Source of the DNA: Candidatus Tepidiaquacellales bacterium UBA2330
GTDB lineage: Bacteria > Bacteroidota > Ignavibacteria > Tepidaquicellales > Tepidaquicellaceae
Reading direction: 5' to 3'
DNA length: 64,000 nt
Assembly: GCA_002344965.1 (NCBI GenBank)
Contig: DDUU01000021.1
Coordinates: forward strand, 1 to 64,000
A program made the translations under genes and the position numbers. This document shows, piece by piece, positions 17,249 through 25,036 of the stretch. The number at the start of each line of letters is the position of its first letter. Position 1 is the stretch's first letter. Below the pieces are notes generated by a model, which worked only from the letters and a program-made list of their open reading frames with translations, was not told the origin of the DNA and made no database searches.

Positions 17249-17844
17249 TTTATTTCTTTTTTGTCGGTTACGGAATAGCCTGTTTTAGTTATGGCTTTTT
17301 CTATCTCTTGAATGTCGGTTTGAGTTCTATCAAATTCTATGATTGCGTTGCCGTTGTCGTAAGAAACATTCGTCTTAATTATTCCTGTCAGTTTATTTAC
17401 TTCGTGATTTACGTTTTCTTCACAACCTGCACAAGTCATTCCGTTAATTGTAAATTCTGCTGTTTTAATGTTTGATTGGTCGGTTATGATTGTTTGACTT
17501 TCTGTCTTTGGAAAGAATATGTGGACATAACTTGGAAACGCAAGCATCAGTCCTGCAAAAACTGTTACGAAACCCAAAAACTTTTTTGTCTGAATAAAGG
17601 GTGTTTTTTTAGTTGTGTCGCAGCAGTCAATTTGTTTTTGAGGTTTCAGTTTTTGATACCAAGCAAACGCAAGAACCAAAACTGTCAAGCCAATTAAATA
17701 TGGTCTGAATGGGTCAAGCCAAGAGAAAGTAGAAGCAAGTCCACTTGTTCCAGCCAACAGAGCCAAAACAGGTGTAATGCAGCATAGTGATGCCGAAATT
17801 GCTGTCAAAAGTCCAAGTCCTGCAAGTTTATTATCTGATTTCAT
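17245..17844 (-). CDS. merTP: MerTP-type mercuric transport fusion protein
   Basis: 199 aa. The N-terminal membrane half resembles MerT, with the vicinal pair C21-C22 in the first membrane helix (SLCCITPVLALL), further helices at about 47-63 and 87-112, and a second CC pair at 74-75. The C-terminal part (residues about 127-195) is a heavy-metal-associated domain with GMTCAGC at 135-141, equivalent to MerP. It would bind Hg(II) outside and pass it into the cytoplasm. No merA reductase or merR is present nearby, so detoxification would have to be completed elsewhere, or the substrate is another thiophilic metal. Confidence 0.87.
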   Translation of the reverse strand: MKSDNKLAGLGLLTAISASLCCITPVLALLAGTSGLASTFSWLDPFRPYLIGLTVLVLAFAWYQKLKPQKQIDCCDTTKKTPFIQTKKFLGFVTVFAGLMLAFPSYVHIFFPKTESQTIITDQSNIKTAEFTINGMTCAGCEENVNHEVNKLTGIIKTNVSYDNGNAIIEFDRTQTDIQEIEKAITKTGYSVTDKKEIK

Positions 17845-17883
17845 TTTCTTACTGTCAATGTCGTTGGTTGTTGTCTTTTAAGC

Positions 17884-17982
17884 TGCCGCATAACAATTAA
17901 ATATACGAAATAAAAATCATCATTTATGCGTAAATCACACATAACCTCTGTAGATTCACGCAAGTCTCGATTGCGTAAATTT
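17884..17982 (-). other. attI-like region beside the recombinase gene
   Basis: tgccgcataac at 17884-17894 gives minus-strand GTTATGCGGCA, a lone core site without the partner arm found in the attC-like sites. It is the upstream boundary of the merTP cassette. Between it and the recombinase stop are tgcgtaaat at 17927-17935, acgcaa (inverted) at 17958-17963 and tgcgtaaat again at 17972-17980, candidates for recombinase binding sites. The arrangement is as expected for a primary insertion site (attI); this is inferred, not proven. Confidence 0.55.
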
Positions 17983-18828
17983 TCAAAGAATTTTATCCAA
18001 AGGCGATTGTATCTTGCTGATATGTTCATTACTCACATGCGTATAAATCATCGTTGTCCGAAGACTCTGATGCCCAAGTAATTTCTTTATTGAAAGTATG
18101 TCCGTCCCTCCCTCAAGCAAATGTGTGGCAAATGAATGTCTGAGCGAATGTACGCTTCCTTTCTTTTTTATTCCGGCTCTGGATTTTGCTTTCTTTAATA
18201 TTTCCTGAATGCTTCTCAGACTGTACATTCCGCCGCTTTGTCCCTCGAATAAATATTCCTTCGGCTTGTAAATCTTATAATAATCTCTCAGCATCAGAAG
18301 CAGTTTTTCACTTAGCATTACTATCCTGTCCTTTCTTCCCTTTGCCTGACGGATGTTGATAACCATCCTCTGTGAATCAATTTCGGAGATCTTTAAATTA
18401 ACAATTTCTGAAATTCTTAATCCTCCGGCATAAGCTAAACTTAATATCGATTTGTGTTTCAAATTATTTGCCGCATCTATTATCTGTCTTACCTCCTCAG
18501 CAGAAAAAATCCCCGGAAGCTGAAACGGTTTCTTCGCTCTCGGAATGTCATATAATTCTTTAGGACGGTTTAAAACTTTTTCATAGAAAAACTTAACAGC
18601 GTTTATGATCTGATTCTGTTCCGATGCGCTCAATTGCCTGCTGCTTCGCAAATGCATAAGATAATTTATGATCTCTTCCTTATTTATCTGAGAAGGCTTC
18701 TTTTCTGAAAAATAATTCAGATAAGGTATAAAGTGATTTCTGTAATTATTAATAGTGTTCACTGAATAATTCTTTAATTCAAGCGTTTCAATATAATTCT
18801 TTAATGCCGTTTTAATCATTGTATTCAT
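17983..18828 (-). CDS. Tyrosine recombinase (Xer/integrase family)
   Basis: 281 aa. An N-terminal SAM-like core-binding domain (residues about 5-90; YSVNTINNYRNHFIPYLNYF) is followed by a catalytic domain. Readable active-site residues are R138 (AGGLRISEI), K164 (AKGRKDR), H227-x-x-R230 (HSLRHSFATHLL), H253 (LLGHQSLRTT) and Y262 (MIYTHVS). The segment before box II (EYLFEGQSGGMYSLRSIQEI) lacks the insertion that marks classical integron integrases (IntI), so it is closer to XerC/D or Bacteroidota-type integrases. Because it abuts a cassette array and an attI-like site, it is the obvious candidate for moving the cassettes. Confidence 0.92.
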   Translation of the reverse strand: MNTMIKTALKNYIETLELKNYSVNTINNYRNHFIPYLNYFSEKKPSQINKEEIINYLMHLRSSRQLSASEQNQIINAVKFFYEKVLNRPKELYDIPRAKKPFQLPGIFSAEEVRQIIDAANNLKHKSILSLAYAGGLRISEIVNLKISEIDSQRMVINIRQAKGRKDRIVMLSEKLLLMLRDYYKIYKPKEYLFEGQSGGMYSLRSIQEILKKAKSRAGIKKKGSVHSLRHSFATHLLEGGTDILSIKKLLGHQSLRTTMIYTHVSNEHISKIQSPLDKIL

Positions 18829-19078
18829 ACCTCGTCCTGTTTATTAAATTAAACCATTATCTCCGCCCGCTCACAACTCCGTTAACTGACTCACATGATG
18901 AAAAAAATTTTTAATGTGTCAGCATTTAATATCCGAATTTTATTGAAGTCTTTTTCCTGTGAGTATAAGTACTGCTTTCATATGTATCTGTCCGTCAAAA
19001 CATTTGTAAAATAAATTATTGCAGAAGTAATTTCAATTATATTTTGATATACCTCAGCTTTGTATGTTTCCTATGTTT

Positions 19079-19983
19079 CCATAGAGTCTCCCGCATGAAA
19101 TGAATCTCTGGATTTATGTGAATGTTGTGCGGTGACTGTCGTGTCCATTGAGTCTCCCGCATGAAATGAATCTCTGGATTTATGTGAATCCTGCGCGGGG
19201 ACTCAATGGAAAATTGTATATGCGCTGAGTCCCCGCGAAAATTCACCGTGTAATTATTCGCTGTCAGTGCGGGTGACTCAGCGCAAACAACGTGTAAACG
19301 TTTTACGTCGTGTCCATTGAGTCTCCCGCATGAAATGAATCTCTGGATTTATGTGAATCTTGTGCGGGGACTGTTGTGTCCATTGAGTCTCCCGCATGAA
19401 ATGAATCTCTGGATTTATGTGAATCTTGTGCGGGGACTCAATGGAATTGCATGTATACGCGCTGATTCCCCGCGAATATTCACAGTGCAATTATTCACTG
19501 TCAGTGCGGGTGACTCAGCACGAACAACGTGTAAACGTTTTACGTCGTGTCCATTGAGTCTCCCGTATGAAATGAATCTCTGGATTTATGTAAATCCTGC
19601 GCGGGGACTGTTGTATCCATTGAGTCTCCCGCATGAAATGAATCTTTGGATTTATGTGAATATTGTGCGGGGACTCAATGGAGAATTGTAAACGCGCTGA
19701 GTCCCCGCGAAAATTTACCGTGATTTTATTCAATGTCAGTGCGGGTGACTCAGCGCAAACAACGTGTAAACGTTTTACGTCGTGTCCATTGAGTCTCCCG
19801 CATGAAATGAATCTCAGGATTTATGTATATCTTGTGCGGGGACTCAATGGAAAATTGTATATCGCTGAGTCCCCGCGAATATTCACAGTGCAATTATTCA
19901 ATGTCAGCGCGGGTGACTCAGCGCGAACAACAGTGAATCTTGCGCGGGGACTCAATGGAATTGCATGTACATGCGCTGAGTCC
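19079..19983. repeat. Hairpin repeat cluster 2 (alternating A and B units)
   Basis: Same units and orientation as cluster 1. Positions: A' 19079-19136, A 19145-19209, B 19224-19282, A' 19314-19371, A 19380-19444, B 19461-19519, A' 19551-19608, A 19617-19681, B 19696-19754, A 19786-19850, B 19864-19922, an A right-end remnant to about 19958, and a B left arm cut off at 19983. B-to-A linkers here carry gtaaacgttttac, a palindrome not seen in the other clusters. The region 18829-19078 before it has no gene or clear signal. Confidence 0.93.
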
Positions 19984-20000
19984 ACTAATTGTAAAATAAA

Positions 20001-20032
20001 TGGGTTAACATTCTGTTTAGCATGTTAACCCA
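20001..20032 (-). terminator. Terminator downstream of katG
   Basis: tgggttaacat and atgttaaccca form a perfect 11-bp stem with a 10-base loop. On the minus strand it is followed by a T-rich stretch (tttattttac), 33 bases beyond the katG stop, consistent with intrinsic termination of the perR-katG message. Confidence 0.7.
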
Positions 20033-20064
20033 ATATCATAAAACCGCTGCCTGAAGCCGGGTTT

Positions 20065-22236
20065 CTATTTCAAATCAAATCGGTCAGCATTCATAACCTT
20101 TGTCCACGCATTTATAAAGTCCTGAACAAATTTTTCCTTGTTGTCGTCCTGAGCATAAAACTCGGAATAAGCACGTAAAATAGAATTTGACCCAAAAATC
20201 AAGTCCACCCTGGAGGCAGTCCACTTTGTTTCGCCGTTTTTTCTGTCAACAATGTAATAGAGATTTTCTTCAACGGGCTGCCATTTGTAATTCATGTCAG
20301 TGAGATTCACAAAGAAGTCATTCGTAAGTAATCCAACTTTATCAGTAAATACACCGTGTTTTGATCCGTTATAATTAGCGCCTAATACACGCATACCACC
20401 TGTCAGTACTGTCATTTCAGGCGCTGTTAATCCCATTAACTGCGTTCTGTCAATCAATAATTCCTCGGCTTTAACTGAATAATTCTTCTTTAACCAATTG
20501 CGATATCCATCATAAATTGGCTCAAGATACCGGAAAGATTCTATATCGGTCATTTCCTGCGTGGCATCTCCCCTGCCGGATGCAAAAGGAACTTTAACTT
20601 TATAACCGGCATCATTAGCTGCTTTTTCAACTGCAGCAGTTCCGCCTAAAACAATCAGGTCAGCAATACTTACTTTTTTCTTAAGCGATGACTGAATTTC
20701 TTCAAGTTTCTTTAAAGCTTTTTTGAGTTTTTCAGGCTCATTCCCTTCCCAGTTAATTTGCGGCTCTAATCTAATTCTTGCTCCGTTGGCTCCGCCTCTG
20801 TAATCCGAGCAGCGGAAAGTACGCGCACTGTCCCATGCTGTAGTGATGAGTTCAGCTGAAGTTAAACCGCTATTGAGTAATTTACCTTTCAGGTCTTCAA
20901 TTTCTGTCTCAGAAAGTGTATAATCAACTGAGGGAATTGGGTCCTGCCAGATTAAATCTTCCTTTGGAACATCTGCACCCCAATAACGAGTTTTTGGACC
21001 TAAATCTCGATGGGTTAATTTAAACCACGCTCTGGCAAATGTTTCTTCAAAGTATTCCGGGTCTTTATAAAATCTTTCAGAAATTTTTCTGTATTCAGGA
21101 TCCATTTTCATGGCCATGTCTGCATCGGTCATAATTGGATTTCTGCGAACTCCTTTAATGTGCGCATCAAAGGGTTTGTCTTCTTCTTTACAGTTAACCG
21201 GTTCCCATTGCCATGCACCTGCAGGGCTTTTCTTCGATTCCCATTCATAATTCAGAAGCAGATGAAAATATATATGATTCCATTTGTCAGGAGTAGTAGT
21301 CCATGCGCCTTCAAGTCCGCTTGTAAGGGTATCTTCAGCATTTCCTTTTCCGCCCGTGTTCATCCAGCCAAAACCCTGTTCGTAAATTTCTCCGCCTTCG
21401 GGATTAGCTCCTAACTTTGACGGATCTCCATTACCGTGCGCTTTGCCAACGGTGTGACCTCCAGCAGTTAAGGCAACCGTTTCTTCATCATTCATCGCCA
21501 TTCGCAGAAAGGTAGTGCGAACATCCTGTGCTGTCCGCAATGGGTCGGGATTACCATCCACGCCTTCGGGATTTACATATATCAGACCCATTTGTACTGC
21601 AGCTAACGGATTTTCCAATGAATTCCTGTTACTGCTGTCTGTATATCTGGATTTACCCAGCCATTCTTTTTCTGAACCCCAGTTAATGTCTGTTTCGGGA
21701 TGCCAAATATCTTCACGTCCGCCCGCAAAGCCGAATGTTTTAAAGCCCATGGATTCATACGCCATGTTTCCTGCAAGAACATACAAATCAGCCCATGAAA
21801 TTTTGTTTCCGTATTTCTTTTTTATAGGCCAGAGCAATCTTCGGGCTTTGTCTAAGTTGGCGTTGTCGGGCCAACTGCTTAACGGAGCAAAGCGTTGATT
21901 ACCGGTATTTGCACCTCCGCGGCCATCAGTAACTCTATAAGTTCCTGCCGCATGCCATGCCATACGTATCATCAATCCGCCATAATGTCCCCAATCAGCA
22001 GGCCACCAGTCCTGACTTTCAGTCATCAGTTTTTTCAAATCTGTTTTTAAAGCATCAAGATCAAGTTTTTTAAACTCTTCTTTATAATTGAAATTTACAT
22101 CAGTCGGTTTTGTTTTAATGTCGTGCTGATGCAAAATGTCAAGATTTAGCGCATTCGGCCACCAATTCATTACAGAGTTGTGTGTTTCTGTGTTTGCCCC
22201 AAGATGAAACGGGCATTTTCCGTTTGTTGTATCCAT
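20065..22236 (-). CDS. katG: Catalase-peroxidase KatG
   Basis: 723 aa, full length for the family, with the duplicated two-domain structure. Distal haem residues are R91, W94 and H95 (MIRMAWHAAGTYR) and proximal H261 is in TAGGHTVGKAHG. The crosslinked Trp-Tyr-Met adduct needed for catalase activity is W94-Y220-M246, all present with the usual spacing. It decomposes hydrogen peroxide in the cytoplasm. The gene starts 11 bases after the stop of a Fur-family regulator gene, so the two form an operon. The pair is bracketed by repeat clusters 2 and 3. Confidence 0.97.
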   Translation of the reverse strand: MDTTNGKCPFHLGANTETHNSVMNWWPNALNLDILHQHDIKTKPTDVNFNYKEEFKKLDLDALKTDLKKLMTESQDWWPADWGHYGGLMIRMAWHAAGTYRVTDGRGGANTGNQRFAPLSSWPDNANLDKARRLLWPIKKKYGNKISWADLYVLAGNMAYESMGFKTFGFAGGREDIWHPETDINWGSEKEWLGKSRYTDSSNRNSLENPLAAVQMGLIYVNPEGVDGNPDPLRTAQDVRTTFLRMAMNDEETVALTAGGHTVGKAHGNGDPSKLGANPEGGEIYEQGFGWMNTGGKGNAEDTLTSGLEGAWTTTPDKWNHIYFHLLLNYEWESKKSPAGAWQWEPVNCKEEDKPFDAHIKGVRRNPIMTDADMAMKMDPEYRKISERFYKDPEYFEETFARAWFKLTHRDLGPKTRYWGADVPKEDLIWQDPIPSVDYTLSETEIEDLKGKLLNSGLTSAELITTAWDSARTFRCSDYRGGANGARIRLEPQINWEGNEPEKLKKALKKLEEIQSSLKKKVSIADLIVLGGTAAVEKAANDAGYKVKVPFASGRGDATQEMTDIESFRYLEPIYDGYRNWLKKNYSVKAEELLIDRTQLMGLTAPEMTVLTGGMRVLGANYNGSKHGVFTDKVGLLTNDFFVNLTDMNYKWQPVEENLYYIVDRKNGETKWTASRVDLIFGSNSILRAYSEFYAQDDNKEKFVQDFINAWTKVMNADRFDLK

Positions 22237-22247
22237 GTAGTTTATAT

Positions 22248-22673
22248 TTAATTATTTTTAAATTCTCCTGTTATTTGCAGTGAGATGTCTTTTACCTTAA
22301 ATCCTTTGATTTTTTTCTTCGAGAAATAATCAGCAATAATTTTATCAAGTTCAGGGTCATCAAAATCCTCAATTTTATCTGTATCAGAACAATATAAATG
22401 ATGGTGCTTATGTATCATAGCGTCATATCGCATCACATCTTTTTCATTTTTTACTTTTTTCAGTAACCGGTTTTCGACCAGCGAGTCGAGGATTTTGTAT
22501 ACTGTCCCGACAGAAATGCTGGGATGGTTTTTTTTTATAGAGTCAATGATATTTTCGGCTGTCGGATGGTTTTTCAGATTTACCACCGCCTCATAAATGG
22601 CAATCCGCTGAGGTGTTACTTTTAAACCTTTTTGTTTAAGTTGTTCCCGGAAATATTCAGTTGACATTGTCAT
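22248..22673 (-). CDS. perR: Fur-family regulator, PerR-like
   Basis: 141 aa. The winged helix is at about residues 10-85 (GLKVTPQRIAIYEAVV, SISVGTVYKILDSLVE). The dimer and metal region is YDAMIHKHHHLYCSD, with the Asp and two or three His of the PerR regulatory metal site. The CxxC pairs for the structural zinc in typical Fur/PerR proteins are absent; only one Cys is seen. As first gene of an operon with katG, it is most likely the peroxide-sensing repressor of katG and itself. The PerR assignment rests on context and motif; a generic Fur role is possible. Confidence 0.82.
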   Translation of the reverse strand: MTMSTEYFREQLKQKGLKVTPQRIAIYEAVVNLKNHPTAENIIDSIKKNHPSISVGTVYKILDSLVENRLLKKVKNEKDVMRYDAMIHKHHHLYCSDTDKIEDFDDPELDKIIADYFSKKKIKGFKVKDISLQITGEFKNN

Positions 22674-22675
22674 GA

Positions 22676-22709
22676 ACAGATAATTATTCTGTAGAGATAA
22701 TAATTCTCT
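22676..22709 (-). promoter_or_regulatory. Candidate PerR/Fur operator
   Basis: Two AT-rich inverted repeats lie directly before the regulator's start codon: acagataattattctgt (22676-22692) and agataataattctct (22695-22709). The second is a 7-1-7 palindrome with 6 of 7 complementary positions, similar in form to the PerR box TTATAATnATTATAA. This would allow autoregulation of the perR-katG operon. Confidence 0.4.
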
Positions 22710-22768
22710 TTTAGAAATAATTCAATTTAAAAAAAATTACATGGGTAAGGTTTCCATATAAATCTGTT

Positions 22769-24195
22769 GCAGGGACTGTTGTGTCCATTGAGTCTCCCGC
22801 ATGAAATGAATCTCAGGATTTATGTGAATCTTGTGCGGGGACTGTTGTGTCCATTGAGTCTCCCGCATGAATTGAATCTCAGGTTTTATGTAAATCCTGT
22901 GCGGGGACTCAATGGGAAATTGTATATACGCTGAGTCCCCGCGAAAATTTACCGTGAATTTATTCGCTTACAGTGCGGGTGACTCAGCACGAACAACAGT
23001 AAATCCTGTGCGGGGACTGTTGTGTCCATTGAGTCTCCCGCATGAATTGAATCTCAGGATTTATGTATATCTTGTGCGGGGACTCAATGGGAAATTGTAT
23101 ATCGCTGAGTCCCCGCGAATATTTACCGTGATTTTATTCGCTTACAGTGCGGGTGACTCAGCACGAACAACGGTAAATCCTGTGCGGGGACTGTTGTGTC
23201 CATTGAGTCTCCCGCATGAAATGAATCTCTGGATTTATGTGAATCTTGCGCGGGGACTCAATGGAAAATTGTATATCGCTGAGTCCCCGCGAAAATTTAC
23301 TGTGATTTTATTCAATGTCAGTGCGGGTGACTCAGCTCAAACAACAGTAAATACTGCACGGGGACACAATGGGAAATTTTATATGCGCTGAGTCCCCGCG
23401 AAAATTTACCGCAAATTTATTCGCTTACAGTGCGGGTGACTCAGCACGAACAACAGTAAATCCTGCGCGGGGACTGTTGTGTCCATTGAGTCTCCCGCAT
23501 GAATTGAATCTCAGGTTTTATGTAAATCCTGTGCGGGGACTCAATGGGAAATTGTATATGCGGGTACATACGCTGAGTCCCCGCGAAAATTTACTGTGAT
23601 TTTATTCAATGTCAGTGCGGGTGACTCAGCTCAAACAACAGTAAATACTGCGCGGGGACTGTTGTGTCCATTGAGTCTCCCGCTTGAATTGAATCTCAGG
23701 TTTTATGTAAATCCTGTGCGGGGACTCAATGGGAAATTGTATATGCGGGTACATACGCTGAGTCCCCGCGAAAATTTACCGTGAATTTATTCGCTTACAG
23801 TGCGGGTGACTCAGCTCGAACAACAGTAAATCCTGTGCGGGGACTGTTGTGTCCATTGAGTCTCCCGCATGAATTGAATCTCAGGATTTATGTAAATCCT
23901 GTGCGGGGACTCAATGGGAAATTGTATATGCGCTGAGTCCCCGCGAAAATTTACCGTGAATTTATTCGCTTACAGTGCGGGTGACTCAGCACGAACAACG
24001 GGTATATGCGCTGAGTCCCCGCGAAAATTTACCGTGATTTTATTCAATGTCAGTGCGGGTGACTCAGCGCGAACAACGGGTACATACGCTTGTGTCCATT
24101 GAGTCTCCCGCTTGAATTGAATCTCAGGATTTATTTAAATCCTGTGCGGGGACTCAATGGGAAATTGTATATGCGCTGAGTCCCCGCGAATATTC
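22769..24195. repeat. Hairpin repeat cluster 3 (alternating A and B units)
   Basis: Largest cluster. A-type units: A' 22785-22842, A 22851-22915, 23026-23090, 23200-23264, 23483-23547, 23668-23732, 23853-23917, 24096-24160. B units: 22930-22988, 23104-23162, 23278-23336, 23387-23445, 23572-23630, 23757-23815, 23932-23990, 24010-24068, and a truncated B from 24174. Most B units are followed by an A right-end remnant (agtaaatcctgtgcggggac) and then tgttgtgt before the next A. Two A-B linkers are lengthened by atgcgggtacat. Cluster-specific variants are caggattta/caggtttta in A and tattcgcttacag in B. Open frames here follow the repeats and are not genes. Confidence 0.93.
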
Positions 24196-24363
24196 CAACG
24201 GAGCGGGAAGTTCAAAGGGACTGAAAAATAATCTCACTTTTTATAATACATTATAATAACTATTTTATTGCACTTAACATACGTTTCATAAAGTAAACCT
24301 GTAAGAATATTAACAGAAAAATATTTGTCCGATTAAAACAATTTATCCATATAATAAAAAAGT

Positions 24364-25014
24364 ATGAAAATATTTATTGACACGGCAAATCTCGACGAGA
24401 TCCGCGAAGCAGCCGCTATGGGAATTCTCGACGGAGTTACTACAAATCCGTCTCTGGTTTCAAAGGAAGGTCATAAAGATTTCAGATCGATGCTCGAAAA
24501 GATCTGTGCAATGGTGGACGGCGATATCAGTGCTGAAGTAGTTTCGACTAAATGCGAAGACATCCTGAAGGAAGGTAGAGAGCTTGCGAAAATTCATAAG
24601 AACATTGTCGTAAAAGTGCCTTTGATCAAAGAAGGTCTGAAAGCCGTAAAGGTTTTCAGCGAAGAAAATATCAGAACCAACGTAACCCTCTGTTTCTCGG
24701 CGTCTCAGGCGGTGCTCGCCGCTAAAGCCGGAGCTTATATTATCAGCCCGTTCGTCGGAAGACTGGATGACATTTCTCAAAACGGAATGGAACTGATCGG
24801 ACAGATAGTTCAGATATACGGAAATTATAATTACCGCACTCAGGTTCTCGTTGCGTCTGTCAGACATCCGATACATTTTGTAGAAAGCTGTCTGCTCGGA
24901 GCTGAAATAGCAACGATGCCTTTTAAAGTAATAGAGCAGCTTGCAAAGCATCCGCTGACAGATATCGGTCTTGAAAAATTTCTGAGCGACTGGGATAAGC
25001 TTCAGAAGAATTAA
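24364..25014 (+). CDS. fsa: Transaldolase / fructose-6-phosphate aldolase-like
   Basis: 216 aa, the length of the short transaldolase (TalC/FSA) subfamily. Readable motifs: FIDTANLDEIREA, GVTTNPSLV, the Schiff-base lysine in NIVVKVPLIKEGLKA, NVTLCFSASQAVLA, SPFVGRLDD and QVLVASVRHP. It is a class I aldolase of the TIM-barrel type that interconverts sugar phosphates. Which of the two reactions it performs cannot be decided from motifs. It is the first gene of a plus-strand run with gcvT 22 bases downstream. Confidence 0.93.
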   Translation: MKIFIDTANLDEIREAAAMGILDGVTTNPSLVSKEGHKDFRSMLEKICAMVDGDISAEVVSTKCEDILKEGRELAKIHKNIVVKVPLIKEGLKAVKVFSEENIRTNVTLCFSASQAVLAAKAGAYIISPFVGRLDDISQNGMELIGQIVQIYGNYNYRTQVLVASVRHPIHFVESCLLGAEIATMPFKVIEQLAKHPLTDIGLEKFLSDWDKLQKN

Positions 25015-25036
25015 GAAAAATTTTAAAAAACATTAC

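Larger units (their letters stand above)
10929..18828 (-). mobile_element. Integron-like gene-cassette array with tyrosine recombinase
   Basis: Reading along the minus strand from 18828: recombinase gene (17983-18828), a single core-type site at 17884-17894, then five units of gene(s) followed by a palindromic attC-like site. The units are merTP + cysteine-rich ORF / site 5, a restriction-modification pair / site 4, a 154-aa ORF / site 3, a HEPN-motif protein / site 2, and an outer-membrane protein / degenerate site 1. All genes share one strand and each site abuts the 3' end of its gene, as in integron cassettes. Inverted core sequences at the two ends of each cassette match in four of five cases. 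The recombinase lies in the same direction as the cassettes, an arrangement reported for a minority of chromosomal integrons. That it drives this array is inference. Confidence 0.72.

Noticed and set aside
17841..18029. Open frame of 62 codons over the recombinase end
   Set aside because: It overlaps the recombinase 3' end in another frame and the attI-like region; no protein features.
7907..24195. CRISPR arrays
   Set aside because: Repeats of 59-65 bp alternate between two types with conserved, not variable, short linkers, and there are no cas genes.
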